A stretch of 64,000 bases of DNA from NCBI RefSeq assembly GCF_000336615.1, contig NZ_AOLW01000007.1:62001-126000 (forward strand). Direction: 5' to 3'. Origin of the DNA: Haloarcula amylolytica JCM 13557. GTDB taxonomy: Archaea; Halobacteriota; Halobacteria; Halobacteriales; Haloarculaceae. The stretch's first letter is position 1. The number at the start of each line of letters is the position of its first letter. Positions 50,102 through 59,288 of the stretch are shown here, piece by piece. The notes under the pieces were generated by a model. The model had not been told where the DNA came from. It worked only from the letters and a program-made list of their open reading frames with translations, and did no database searches. Made by a program: the position numbers and the translations under genes.

Positions 50102-52672
50102 CTAGAGGATGTAGAAGAGCGGGAACAGGAACAGCCAGACGATGTCGACGAAGTGCCAGTACAGGCCGAAGTACTCGATGGCCCTGTCGTCGCCCTGGTA
50201 GGCCCCGTTCCAGGCCCTGATGGTCATGTACGCACAGATGATGAGCCCGATGGTGACGTGGGCGCCGTGGAGCCCCGTCGTCAGGTAGAACGTCGACGAC
50301 GCGATGTTCGTCGAGAGGCCCCAGCCGTTCGGGAACGCCTCCGTGCTGATGTGGAACAGGTGCTGCCACTCCAGTCCCTTGTTGATGAGGAAGCCGACCC
50401 CGAGCGCGAACGTCCCGACCAGCGCGGCGACGGTCCCGCGCTTGCTCTCGCGCTCGGCGGCGACCATCGCCAGCACGACGAGGAAACTTGACGTGAGCAA
50501 CAGGTACGTGTTGATGAGACCGGGCATCGTCACATGTTCGGCCGGGATGAGGTCGTGGTGCCAGGCCGTCCAGCCGTAGGCGACCCGGACGAAGGCGTAG
50601 GAGCCGATGAAGGCACCGAACAGGACGATGTCGCTGGCGAGGAACGTCCACATCCCGAGTTTCATCTTCTCGACGCGCTCGAAGGGCCACCGCTCGGCGA
50701 TGGCCATCTCCGGCGCGTGGAACGGCTCGCGGGTCATCCCGACGAGCGACCCGAACGTCGCAACCCCGCCGACGGCCGCCAGCGACAGGTAGAACACGCT
50801 CCCCGTCCGCACGCCCGACAGCCCGAGGAAGGCGATGAACCCGCCGAGGCTGACGAGGAACGGCCAGAAACTGGCGTGGCTGGCGTGTTCCTCGCCAGCG
50901 GTCTCGTGGGCCGGCTCCATCGCGGTGGCCGTCGCCGCGGCCCTCGCTGTCACCGCGCCGCCGTCCGTCGCGGTCCCGCCGTCGGTCGCCGCGTGGCCGT
51001 GGGCCGCGGCTCCGGGCGCGCGCTCGGTCCGCTCCGTGACCGTCTCGTCGTCGAGGAACTCCAGCTTGCCGGTGGCGTAGCTCGGGACGCCGGGGAAGTT
51101 CTCCAGCGGCGGCGGCGAGGAGACGGCCCATTCGGCGGAGGTGGCGTACTCCCAGGGGTTCGGCCCGACGTCTTCGCCGCGCCAGAGGCTCATGAAGAGG
51201 TTATAGAACATGATGAGGAAGCTCGCGCCGAGGATGAACCCGCCGGCGGTGGCCATCGAGTGCCAGATCTGCAGGCCGTCGGGGTAGACGAACACGCGTC
51301 GCGGCGTCTCCCAGGCGATGAACATCGGGAAGTACAGCAGATTGAACCCGAGGAAGTAGACGCCGAACTGTATCTTCCCCAGCGTCTCGTTGTACATCTT
51401 CCCCGTTATCTTGGGATACCAGTAGTAGAGGCCGCCAAAGAGGGCTGTCGCGCCCGCGACCATCACGTAGTGGAAGTGGGCGACGACCCAGTAGGTCCCG
51501 CGGAACTGGTAGTCAAGCACGATTGCGCCGAGGAAGACGCCGGTGATGCCGCCGATGATGAACAGGATGAGCGCGCCGAGCGAGAAGAGGAACGGCGTGG
51601 TGAACCGGACCCGGCCCTTTGCCATCGTGTAGATGAGCGAGAACACCATCAGGTCGAAGGGCAGCGAGATGCCGATGGTCGTCGCCATGAAGATGGTCTT
51701 GATTGGGAGGTTGATGCCGGTCAGGAACATGTGGTGCATCCAGACGACGAAGCTCTGGAGCGCCACCAGCACCATCGAGATGATGAACCACTTGCGGCCG
51801 ACCAGCCGGCGGCCGGTAAAGGTCTGGAAGCACTCGGCCATCACGCCCAGCGCGGGGAAGAAGACGATGTACACCTCCGGATGGCCGAAGAACCAGAACA
51901 GGTGCGCCCAGAGCAGCGACGCACCCGGGTTGTCCGCGTCGGTCGCCATCGTCGTCCCGTCGATGGAGTACTGGAAGTAGGTCGTCCCGAGGATGTGGTC
52001 GGAGGCGAGTATCATCAGCGCCGCCAGCAGCGCCGCGAAGGCGAACAGCATCATCCAGACGGTGAGGTTGATCGACAGCGAGAAGATGGGGATATCTCGC
52101 ATCCGAAGGCCTTCGGCACGCATGCGGTACATCGTCGTCAGGAAGTTCACCGACCCCAGCGTCACCGCGGCGGTGAACATGATGAGCGCCAGCACGACCG
52201 ATGTCGCGCCCAGGCCCTCGCCGGGGATGTACGCCGGCGTGTTCAGCGGGGCGTACATCGTCCACCCGCCCGCGAAGGTAGTCCCCTGGAAGAAGGAGAC
52301 GCCCATCAGGATGCCCGAGAACAGGTACAGCCAGTACGACAGGGCGTTCAACCGCGGGAAGGCGAGGTCGTCAGCGCCGATCTGCAGCGGGACGATGTAG
52401 TTCGCGAAGCCGAAGGCAAACGGAGAGATGAACCAGAACACCATCAGCAGTCCGTGGGTCGACACCGCCTGGTTGTACCCCATCGACCCCAGCAGGTCAG
52501 CGCCTGACGAGATCAGTTCCAGGCGAAACAGCAGGGCGAGGACGCCGCCGAAGACCAGGAAGAACAGCGCAGTGATGAGATACAGCACGCCGATGTCCTT
52601 GTGGTTGGTCGTGAGGAACCACCGGCTGACTGATGATTTGGGCGGCAGGCCGTGTTCGTGCTCCTGGCTCAT
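50102..52672 (-). CDS. cytochrome c oxidase subunit I-III fusion
   Basis: This 856-residue protein fuses two subunits. Subunit I (about residues 1-530, 12 helices) has the haem and copper ligands in GHPEVYIVF, HHMFL and AHFHYVM. A linker of about 90 residues is rich in Ala, Thr, Gly and His (GHAATDGGTATDGG). Subunit III (about 620-856) has LGMWTFLASD and TGLHGAHVTIG. The enzyme reduces oxygen to water and pumps protons. The start overlaps the coxB stop by 4 nt (ATGA). Confidence 0.95.
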   Translation of the reverse strand: MSQEHEHGLPPKSSVSRWFLTTNHKDIGVLYLITALFFLVFGGVLALLFRLELISSGADLLGSMGYNQAVSTHGLLMVFWFISPFAFGFANYIVPLQIGADDLAFPRLNALSYWLYLFSGILMGVSFFQGTTFAGGWTMYAPLNTPAYIPGEGLGATSVVLALIMFTAAVTLGSVNFLTTMYRMRAEGLRMRDIPIFSLSINLTVWMMLFAFAALLAALMILASDHILGTTYFQYSIDGTTMATDADNPGASLLWAHLFWFFGHPEVYIVFFPALGVMAECFQTFTGRRLVGRKWFIISMVLVALQSFVVWMHHMFLTGINLPIKTIFMATTIGISLPFDLMVFSLIYTMAKGRVRFTTPFLFSLGALILFIIGGITGVFLGAIVLDYQFRGTYWVVAHFHYVMVAGATALFGGLYYWYPKITGKMYNETLGKIQFGVYFLGFNLLYFPMFIAWETPRRVFVYPDGLQIWHSMATAGGFILGASFLIMFYNLFMSLWRGEDVGPNPWEYATSAEWAVSSPPPLENFPGVPSYATGKLEFLDDETVTERTERAPGAAAHGHAATDGGTATDGGAVTARAAATATAMEPAHETAGEEHASHASFWPFLVSLGGFIAFLGLSGVRTGSVFYLSLAAVGGVATFGSLVGMTREPFHAPEMAIAERWPFERVEKMKLGMWTFLASDIVLFGAFIGSYAFVRVAYGWTAWHHDLIPAEHVTMPGLINTYLLLTSSFLVVLAMVAAERESKRGTVAALVGTFALGVGFLINKGLEWQHLFHISTEAFPNGWGLSTNIASSTFYLTTGLHGAHVTIGLIICAYMTIRAWNGAYQGDDRAIEYFGLYWHFVDIVWLFLFPLFYIL

Positions 52673-53466
52673 GCGGGCGCACCTCCGAGGGCGGTCGCCT
52701 CAGCCGTAATTCGTTGGTCCGTTTCGGCAGCGGTCGCCGTCTCGTTGCCGCCTGCATCTGTCTCGTTTGTCTCCGCGTACCACTCCTCGTACTCGTCCTG
52801 TGGCATCACAACCACATCTGTCGTCATCAGCGAGTGGCCGCTGCCACACAGCTCGTAGCACTTGGCGGCGTAGGTCCCCGTCTCGTTGGCTGTGAACCAG
52901 GCCGACGTGTACTGGCCTGGGACGGCGTCGGTCTTGACTCGCAACTCCGGTATCCCGAAGTTGTGGAACACGTCCGTCGCGGTCACCTGTAACCTGACCA
53001 CCCGGTCCTGTGGCACGTAGAGCGTGTTGGTCGTGTGCCCGTTCGGGTACACGAAGTCCCAGCCGAACCGGTATCCCTCTACGTCAATTTCCAGCGCCTC
53101 CTCTTGAGCCAGATCGGGCCCCTGCTCGATGTACAGCAGTTGCGAGTACGTCCAGGCGATGAGCGAGACGACGATGATGGCGCTGATGCTGAACGAGTAG
53201 AACACCTTCCGGCCACCCGCGCCGCCGGTCGGCATCTCCCCCATTTCGGGCCGTTCGACCTTGTCGGCGTACGGGTCCGTTCCGGCCCCGTCGTCGCGGT
53301 ACTTGAGCGCGTGGTACATCGTGTACGCCACGACGACCACCCCGACGGCCGTTCCCAGCAGCAGGAACACCTCGAAGATCTGGTCGAACACCGCACTGGG
53401 TGCCCTGACGTCGCCACCGTGCAAGGGGAACACAACCGTGGCGTATGTTATCAAGGATACCGCCAT
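52669..53466 (-). CDS. coxB: cytochrome c oxidase subunit II
   Basis: The ATG at 53466 gives 265 residues. Two membrane helices (about 32-55 and 90-112) precede the cupredoxin domain with the CuA site CYELCGSGHSLM (Cys-x3-Cys-x3-His-x2-Met, near residue 216). Tail is glutamate- and threonine-rich. A TATTAC box lies 27 nt above the start, and an inverted repeat lies just beyond it. It is the first gene of the operon. Confidence 0.95.
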   Translation of the reverse strand: MAVSLITYATVVFPLHGGDVRAPSAVFDQIFEVFLLLGTAVGVVVVAYTMYHALKYRDDGAGTDPYADKVERPEMGEMPTGGAGGRKVFYSFSISAIIVVSLIAWTYSQLLYIEQGPDLAQEEALEIDVEGYRFGWDFVYPNGHTTNTLYVPQDRVVRLQVTATDVFHNFGIPELRVKTDAVPGQYTSAWFTANETGTYAAKCYELCGSGHSLMTTDVVVMPQDEYEEWYAETNETDAGGNETATAAETDQRITAEATALGGAPA

Positions 53467-53490
53467 TTCTTCATGATTCTTCCCACCTTG

Positions 53491-53496
53491 TAATAG
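53491..53496 (-). promoter_or_regulatory. TATA box of the cytochrome oxidase operon
   Basis: On the minus strand the box reads TATTAC, centred 27 nt above the coxB ATG. Confidence 0.5.
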
Positions 53497-53504
53497 GTAT
53501 TGCG

Positions 53505-53525
53505 GACAGATTTCTGACATCTGTC
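53505..53525. promoter_or_regulatory. 7-bp inverted repeat in the coxB promoter region, candidate operator
   Basis: GACAGAT (53505-53511) and ATCTGTC (53519-53525) are perfect complements with a 7-nt spacer. The centre is about 22 bp upstream of the coxB TATA box and about 40 bp from the divergent TATA at 53553, so one regulator could control both. Confidence 0.5.
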
Positions 53526-53583
53526 CTTCGCTGGCCTAACGTGTGCGGGAACTTTTTTATCTACTGCCATGTTACAACACACC

Positions 53584-54108
53584 ATGGAAGACACGTCACC
53601 CGGCGTCGAGGACCCGCCTATCAACGACGACGGCCTCACAGAGGTCGAGGAGTTCGATAGCCTCGCCGGGATTCTCGCCGACGGTGTCGTCGGTGCTGCC
53701 GGCGGGCTGGTCGGGACAGCGATGATGTCCGTCGTCTTCCTCATCGCCCAGTCACTGGGCGCGTTCAGTCTCGACGACTTCGCAATCCTCACCGAGCTCG
53801 TGGGCCTGACCGGCTACGTCCCGGAGGTACTGTTCGGCTTCTTCATCTTCCTCGGCGGCGGGATGTTCCCGTGGCCGCTACTGTTCGCTTCGCTGAAAGC
53901 GTACCTCCCGGGCCAGTCCGATCCCGTCAGCGGCGCGTTCTTCGGCGGCGCGATGTGGACCGGATTCGTGCTCGCCTTCTACACCGACCAGTCCGGACTT
54001 ACGCTGGTGCTGTACGCAGTGTTGACGCTCGTCGCCCACGTCGTCTACGGCATCGGACTCGGCGCGGTGTTCAACTACTTCTCGACGCGCCCGGACTCTA
54101 TCGTCTGA
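53584..54108 (+). CDS. hypothetical membrane protein (DUF6789-like)
   Basis: The ATG at 53584 lies 27 nt below a TTTTTTAT box and gives 174 residues; an in-frame ATG five codons upstream is less well placed. A polar, acidic N-terminus (about 35 residues) precedes four hydrophobic helices with glycine-rich turns (GAAGGLVGTAMM, FLGGGMFPWPL). It faces coxB over a shared regulatory gap. The DUF6789 match is from memory of the pattern. Confidence 0.7.
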   Translation: MEDTSPGVEDPPINDDGLTEVEEFDSLAGILADGVVGAAGGLVGTAMMSVVFLIAQSLGAFSLDDFAILTELVGLTGYVPEVLFGFFIFLGGGMFPWPLLFASLKAYLPGQSDPVSGAFFGGAMWTGFVLAFYTDQSGLTLVLYAVLTLVAHVVYGIGLGAVFNYFSTRPDSIV

Positions 54109-54134
54109 GGCCGAGGAACGTCTGAAACTGCGGG

Positions 54135-55022
54135 CTATTCCGTCGTTACTGTCTCCGACGCGGTGAGCGTCGTCGCACGGTGTGTCGCGGATGCGACCTG
54201 GAAGTGAACGGTCTGCTCGCCGGCCTCGTATGCATCGCCCAGTTGCTCGGCGAGGTCGAGGCTCCCGCTCGTCGAGCCGTCGCCGTAGTGGACGTGTCGC
54301 GCATCGTTTGGGATGACCTCGCCGGTCGGCACCGGATCGGTGTTGACGATCGCGTGCAGATGGCCCGTATTCGACGTGATACCGTCGCTGGTGGGGCCGA
54401 TGGTGTAGTTCTCGGCGGTGGCTTCCCAGTCAACCACGCTCCCGTCGACGCTCGTCTCGACACTGAGGCTGGCCTCGTCGCTGACGGTCAGGCTGACGCT
54501 GTCGGTCAGTGCCATCGCCGTGTGTGCGCCGTCCCCCAGTTGGAGGTGGAGCGTGTGCTCGCCGGGGTCCAGTTCCAGCACGCCGTCTCGCTGCCCGGTC
54601 CTGTAGTGGATGTGGGCGTCGTCCGTCGGAATTGTCTCGCCCGGCGTTACAGGGTCGGCGTCAACGATGATGTGGTAGTGCCCGGCCCCGCTGGTCACTT
54701 CCCCGGCTTCTTCGATGGAGACGCCGTCGGCGATGGCCTGCCACTGTACCGAGGGGCTCGTGAGGGTCGCGCCAGTATCCGGGACTGAAAAGGAGACGCT
54801 GGCGTCCTGTCCAACGCCGTTCCGATACGCCCCGGTCTCCGCTTCTGTGGTGTCGGTATCCCCGCCGTTCGATGGCTCTGTCGCCATGCTATCGGTTCCG
54901 TCTGTCCGGATAGGTGTCCCCGCGCCGCCGCCCGACTGTTCCTCGCTACAGCCCGCGAGACCGGTCGCTACAGCAGTCGAGACGCCACAGACGAACGTTC
55001 GGCGTGTGAGTCTGTCGTCCAT
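54135..55022 (-). CDS. TAT lipoprotein with two DUF4399 repeats
   Basis: The ATG at 55022 gives 295 residues. The TAT signal DRLTRRTFVCGV is followed by a lipobox (LAGCSE). A threonine- and aspartate-rich linker precedes two related domains (about 80-180 and 185-290), each with a GH(Y/L)H(I/A)IV strand, an (I/V)HY strand and a closing LHLQLGDGAH or VHFQVASATH. This is the DUF4399 pattern, with histidines that could bind metal. Tandem duplication within one protein is clear. Function unknown. Confidence 0.85.
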   Translation of the reverse strand: MDDRLTRRTFVCGVSTAVATGLAGCSEEQSGGGAGTPIRTDGTDSMATEPSNGGDTDTTEAETGAYRNGVGQDASVSFSVPDTGATLTSPSVQWQAIADGVSIEEAGEVTSGAGHYHIIVDADPVTPGETIPTDDAHIHYRTGQRDGVLELDPGEHTLHLQLGDGAHTAMALTDSVSLTVSDEASLSVETSVDGSVVDWEATAENYTIGPTSDGITSNTGHLHAIVNTDPVPTGEVIPNDARHVHYGDGSTSGSLDLAEQLGDAYEAGEQTVHFQVASATHRATTLTASETVTTE

Positions 55023-55253
55023 ATCGCGTGGCCGGAACTGTTGCTCCACGAACACTTAAGTGCTCGACCGGCCGTAAATACGGCTTTGGATAGAATGTCA
55101 CACCGGTTGCCAGGCACCGGTCGGACCTGTTTCTGTAGTCAACTACACCGAAACCGGGACTTGCGGGACAAAAGTCGCTGGACGACGCAAGCGATGCGCT
55201 GGTGACCGGCGGAGAACGCGGTGTGCATTCGCCGGAACGTGGTTAGCTTGCGC

Positions 55254-55700
55254 TCAGGCTTCGGCTTCCGCGTCGGCGTCGCCGTCCGCCTCCGCGTCCG
55301 CCCCGTCTTCACCCTCGAACTCTTCGAGCGTGCTTCGGAGCTGTGGGATCGTCGCGGTGAGGTCACCGATCTGCTCGCGAGCGTCGTCGACGTCGTCGAT
55401 GAGGTCGGCGATGGTTTCGATTTCCTCGGCGAGGTCATCGGCGTCCTCGAAGGCGTCGGCGCGTTCGCCCATCGTGTACCACTTCTTCGCGTCGCGGAGG
55501 TGGTCCTCGGCGTCGCCCACGTCGAGTGCCGTTTTGAGGGAGTTCAGAACGCCGAGCGTGTTGTCGGCCTCCACGTCCCAGACCGAATCGGCCTCGGGGA
55601 GCGCGTCGCGAGCCTTCGCGAGCGACTCCTCGACGTCCGTGCGCATTTCATTGGCCGCCTCGCCGAACAGTTCGTCGTCGTCCAGACTTGACTGACTCAT
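55254..55700 (-). CDS. DUF5790-like acidic helical protein
   Basis: This 148-residue protein is very acidic and almost wholly helical. It starts with MSQSSLDDDELFGEA. A long heptad-like middle (DLAEEIETIADLIDDVDDAREQI) follows, and the end is a repetitive D-A-E tail (DADAEAEA). No cysteine or membrane segment. The family is haloarchaeal and uncharacterised; the DUF number is from memory. Likely cytoplasmic. Confidence 0.65.
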   Translation of the reverse strand: MSQSSLDDDELFGEAANEMRTDVEESLAKARDALPEADSVWDVEADNTLGVLNSLKTALDVGDAEDHLRDAKKWYTMGERADAFEDADDLAEEIETIADLIDDVDDAREQIGDLTATIPQLRSTLEEFEGEDGADAEADGDADAEAEA

Positions 55701-55805
55701 ACGGAGACGTTGGTGCGGTGAGGGATTAAAAGCCCGCCTGAAAGTGAAAGTGAAACCGCAGGACGTGACCGGTCGGTAATTCCTGAAACCGAAAAGCGGT
55801 TGTGG

Positions 55806-56903
55806 CTACTCAGCCCGGATGGCCGAGCGCACCTCGGGAATCGGGTCCATGTCTGCGTCGATGTCACCCAGCACGAGCATCGCGTAGTACCGCAGGAACG
55901 TCGTTAGCGGGACCTGTATGAGCGCACCGATAACGAGCAGGACCAGCAGCCCCAGCAGCCCGACAACCCCGGCCAGGACCACGCCGACGGAATTCTGGAG
56001 CGCGAGATACAGCGCAAACGCAACGAGCCCGAACGGGATCAGAACGACGATAAATGCGATGATGCCGAGAATCGCGCTGACGATACCGACACCGATCTGG
56101 AGGACGATGGAGAAAAACAGGTAGGCGAGGTACTGCTTGGGGTGGCGTTTCATCGACCCCCAGAGCCGCGACCAACCGGAGAGGACGCCGTCATCGTCCG
56201 CCGTCATCAGCGGGACGACAAACACCGTGGTAAAGCCGAAGACGATACCGTAGCTTATCGCGAGTACCGCGAATACGGCGATGAACAGTCCCGATAGCGC
56301 GAGGGCGCTCGACATACCGACGTTTGCGGCTTCGCCACCGAGCGCGAGGAAGAACACTGCTGCACCGATCACGAGCGCGATCCCGAGCCAGATAACCCCG
56401 AGGACAAGCCGAAACAGGAACAGCCGTATTCCGTTCCCGACGTGCTCGCTGAAGTACCGGCGGACGTGTATCTCGCGGTCGATGAGCGCCTGGGTCAACA
56501 CGAACTCCATGAAGTTACTCAGGATGCCGTACGCGAATGCCAGCAGGATGAACAGGCCGATGACGGCGAGCACAAGGAGCCCAGCCCCGGCGAGTAGTTC
56601 GTCCGGTGCGCCGGACGGGACGCCGGGCTCGGAGACTTGCAAGGCGAGGTTCCCGGGCACGGACATCACAGTTTCAAGCGGCGCGGCCAGTTGAAACTCG
56701 CTTCCCGGGCCGCTGGGACCGCCGTTCCCGCCGAAATCACCGAAGTTGCTGAACGACTGGACGTTGTTCAGTCCGACACCACCGCCACCGATGAAGAACA
56801 CGACGAACGCCATTCGGAGCCACGTTCCCTTCTCGAACGGGAATAGAAACGACTTCGTCGCGTCGATTGCGTCGTCGATATCGTCGACTGCGTGGAGGGC
56901 CAT
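55806..56903 (-). CDS. DUF7544-like multi-pass membrane protein
   Basis: This 365-residue protein begins with a soluble segment (HAVDDIDDAIDATKSFLFPFEKGTW) that is typical of this haloarchaeal family. Six or seven helices follow, with a glycine-rich stretch (FGGNGGPSGPG) after the first. The C-terminus is charged. No catalytic motif is seen. It may be an integral membrane protein of unknown role; the DUF number is from memory. Confidence 0.7.
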   Translation of the reverse strand: MALHAVDDIDDAIDATKSFLFPFEKGTWLRMAFVVFFIGGGGVGLNNVQSFSNFGDFGGNGGPSGPGSEFQLAAPLETVMSVPGNLALQVSEPGVPSGAPDELLAGAGLLVLAVIGLFILLAFAYGILSNFMEFVLTQALIDREIHVRRYFSEHVGNGIRLFLFRLVLGVIWLGIALVIGAAVFFLALGGEAANVGMSSALALSGLFIAVFAVLAISYGIVFGFTTVFVVPLMTADDDGVLSGWSRLWGSMKRHPKQYLAYLFFSIVLQIGVGIVSAILGIIAFIVVLIPFGLVAFALYLALQNSVGVVLAGVVGLLGLLVLLVIGALIQVPLTTFLRYYAMLVLGDIDADMDPIPEVRSAIRAE

Positions 56904-56976
56904 ATCGGAAGTCTCACAGCCCGCTCTGGTAAAATTTTCGGGCCTGTGTCAGTGATTCAGGCTCCCGTCTGGTCAT

Positions 56977-57324
56977 TCACTCCTGCACTGCGTCGACCTG
57001 CATCAGCGGGTAGCCGTCCTCCATCGCCATGCTTGTCTCGACCGTGACGCCCTCGTATTCGATGCGCATCTCGACGTCGATGAACCGCCCAGTAAGTTCG
57101 GTGTAGTCCGCCCCGCCCTCGGCGATAGCGTCTTCCAGCGCCTCTGTTCGGACGCTGACGGTGACCGCCTCACAGAACGGCTGGTTCTCGATGGCTTCCT
57201 CCATCGCCGCCGCGAGCGAGTCGGCGCTGGCCGGGCTGATCGGGGTGCCGGCGAACTGGTGATACAACGACCCGAACTTGACGCCCGCTTCGAAACACGC
57301 CTCCTGCGGAGCTGTGGGTTCCAT
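56977..57324 (-). CDS. mptD: archaeal dihydroneopterin aldolase
   Basis: The ATG at 57324 gives 115 residues. The signature EACFEAGVKFGSLYHQFAGTP carries the glutamate, histidine and Gly-rich pattern of the archaeal MptD family, which is unrelated to bacterial FolB. The enzyme splits dihydroneopterin to glycolaldehyde and hydroxymethylpterin for tetrahydrofolate or methanopterin-type cofactors. It is divergent from azf. Confidence 0.85.
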   Translation of the reverse strand: MEPTAPQEACFEAGVKFGSLYHQFAGTPISPASADSLAAAMEEAIENQPFCEAVTVSVRTEALEDAIAEGGADYTELTGRFIDVEMRIEYEGVTVETSMAMEDGYPLMQVDAVQE

Positions 57325-57398
57325 ATGCTCGGTCCGGCTGGGCGACACAAAAGCGAACCGCAAGCTACCTATTGCGTGCGACGTATCGTCTCATACGA

Positions 57399-58172
57399 AT
57401 GGACGACCCGGTTCTGCTCACCGGCGCTGGCGGCGCTGTCGGGGCGGCCATCCTCGAAGGCCTCGAGGACGCCTACGAGTGGAAACTCATGTTCCACAGC
57501 CCACCCGCCGAGGAGCCCGACCACGAGTACCTCGTCGGGGACGTGTCCAGCGAGGGCGACGTGGCCGCGGCGATGGACGGCGTCAGCGCCGTCATCCACC
57601 TGGCCGGCGACCCCCGGCCCGAAGCCCCCTGGGACTCCGTCCTCGAAAACAACATCGACGGCACCCAGAAGATGTACGAGGCCGCTGTCGACGAGGGCGT
57701 CGAGAAGTTCGTCTTCGCGTCCTCGAACCACGCCGTCGGCTCCTTCGAAACGGACGAGCGCACGCCCGAGATGTACCGCCCGGACGACCAGTACCGCCTC
57801 GACGGGACGGAACTTCCCCGCCCCGGCAACCTCTACGGCGTCTCGAAAGCCACCGGCGAGGTGCTGGGCCGCTACTACCACGACCAGTACGGGCTCTCCG
57901 TCTGCAACATCCGTATCGGCAACCTCACGCGGGGCCACCCGCCGATAGACTACGAGCGCGGGCAGGCGATGTGGCTCTCCTACCGGGACTGTGCTCACAT
58001 CCACGACTGCGCGCTCCAGGCCGACTACGAGTACGAAATCGTCTACGGGATCTCCGACAACGACCGCAAGTACTACTCCATCGAGCGCGCGAAAGAGGTA
58101 CTTGGCTACGACCCACAGGACAACTCCGCGCACTTCGACGGCGAAGAACGCGTCGCCGAACCGGAACCGTAG
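57399..58172 (+). CDS. azf: NAD-dependent glucose-6-phosphate dehydrogenase (Azf type)
   Basis: The ATG at 57399 gives 257 residues. It is an extended short-chain dehydrogenase: Rossmann TGAGGAVGAAI, then HLAGDP, the catalytic Ser in ASSNHAVGSF and the Tyr-Lys pair in YGVSKATGE. Haloarchaea use this archaeal zwischenferment, not the classical Zwf, to start the oxidative pentose phosphate pathway. Assignment over a general epimerase rests on the close fit of motifs and on neighbours (dacZ, rpa2) like those in Haloferax. Confidence 0.75.
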   Translation: MDDPVLLTGAGGAVGAAILEGLEDAYEWKLMFHSPPAEEPDHEYLVGDVSSEGDVAAAMDGVSAVIHLAGDPRPEAPWDSVLENNIDGTQKMYEAAVDEGVEKFVFASSNHAVGSFETDERTPEMYRPDDQYRLDGTELPRPGNLYGVSKATGEVLGRYYHDQYGLSVCNIRIGNLTRGHPPIDYERGQAMWLSYRDCAHIHDCALQADYEYEIVYGISDNDRKYYSIERAKEVLGYDPQDNSAHFDGEERVAEPEP

Positions 58173-58282
58173 CGCCGTTACCGGCGTCAGTGAGCTTTTG
58201 CCGCCTGCGCCGATACGGTAGCGTCTCCGAGCAACAGGCTGGTTCGAATCGTCCAGTCGCTCTGTCGGACACCAGTCCGGTT

Positions 58283-58507
58283 CTATTCGTCCGAAGAAAC
58301 GATCCCACTCGCTTCGTCTGTTATCTTCTCCGAGATGGGGCCGACGCTCGCTCGCTTCTCGCCGATCGTGGCGCCGACGAGTGCGCCGAGCGCGGCACCA
58401 CTACTCGCAGCACTTTTACTGAACAGCCCACCGATTCCAGCACCGACGGCAGCGAAAGCGGCAGCGTTCTTGGCACGACTCCACGCACGGATAAGGCGGG
58501 ACTTCAT
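58283..58507 (-). CDS. small glycine-rich hydrophobic protein
   Basis: The ATG at 58507 gives 74 residues; the ATG at 58534 is an alternative nine codons earlier. A central hydrophobic, alanine- and glycine-rich stretch (AAFAAVGAGIGGLF, then GAALGALVGATIG) looks like a glycine-zipper membrane hairpin. The ends are charged. Function unknown. Confidence 0.6.
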   Translation of the reverse strand: MKSRLIRAWSRAKNAAAFAAVGAGIGGLFSKSAASSGAALGALVGATIGEKRASVGPISEKITDEASGIVSSDE

Positions 58508-58624
58508 GTCTCCATCTATTCGGAGTGTTGACATAAGTGCGTGGGTTGGGACACGAACCCAGCAAAAACGCCCGTATCGAAGCCCGTCGCCGAACCGGAG
58601 CCGTGGCGGGCACACCACGGACCG

Positions 58625-59218
58625 CTACCACTTCTCGCCGAGGACGTCGTGCTGCCGGTCCTCGTAGGTCCCGTCTCGAAAGACAGTGACCCGCCCGTTC
58701 TCCTCGCTCAGCGTCACCACTGCAAACACGGCGTCCCGAGTGGAGGTCTCCAGCGCACTCATGTGTCGTGTCCCCATCCAGTCAGCATACGGAAGCTGGT
58801 CGACAGTTTCCGCCTCCGCTTCAGTCAACTGCGTGAGCCGAACCATCGATGGTCTGACTGTGCCGTCACTGCGGACGACAACTGCGCCGTCACACGCAAC
58901 CGCAACCGACTGGGCCGCCTCGAACAGCGCCCCGGACTGGTCGAACACGCTCGGGCAGTCCTCGACCGGCCACCGGTTCGACCCCATCGGGTCGGAAAAC
59001 GCCGTCGTCGGGTCGCGCTCGATGACGACGTACAGCCCCGGCCCCCGTACGTGAGCGTCGTCCCACCGGTCGAACGCCAGACTCACGTCCTCGACACAGC
59101 CCCTGATTCGGTCGAGAACAGCACTCTCCGGGGCGGCCTCTCTCTCCGCGTCTGCGGGACTCGGACGTTCAATCGAGTCGCTCATTCGGTCGTCTGTCGG
59201 TTGGGCCGCCACGGGCAT
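58625..59218 (-). CDS. dacZ: diadenylate cyclase (DisA_N domain)
   Basis: This 197-residue cytoplasmic enzyme makes cyclic di-AMP from two ATP. The DisA_N domain is in the second half: a DGAVVVRSDG motif (near residue 112) and the catalytic GTRHMSALETS (near residue 149) are both present. The N-terminal 90 residues are a haloarchaeal extension. In Haloferax the DacZ level must be held in range for osmotic balance. An ATTTAATC stretch lies about 40 nt above. Confidence 0.88.
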   Translation of the reverse strand: MPVAAQPTDDRMSDSIERPSPADAEREAAPESAVLDRIRGCVEDVSLAFDRWDDAHVRGPGLYVVIERDPTTAFSDPMGSNRWPVEDCPSVFDQSGALFEAAQSVAVACDGAVVVRSDGTVRPSMVRLTQLTEAEAETVDQLPYADWMGTRHMSALETSTRDAVFAVVTLSEENGRVTVFRDGTYEDRQHDVLGEKW

Positions 59219-59288
59219 AGTCGGTGCGGATTTCCGGAAAATCCGTTGTGTTGATTAAATGGGTAACCAGCCAGTCAAGCGGCCCGAG

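Noticed and set aside
50534-52507. 657-codon ORF antisense to the oxidase fusion
   Set aside because: Low-complexity Arg/Asp/Glu/His shadow of a membrane-protein gene.
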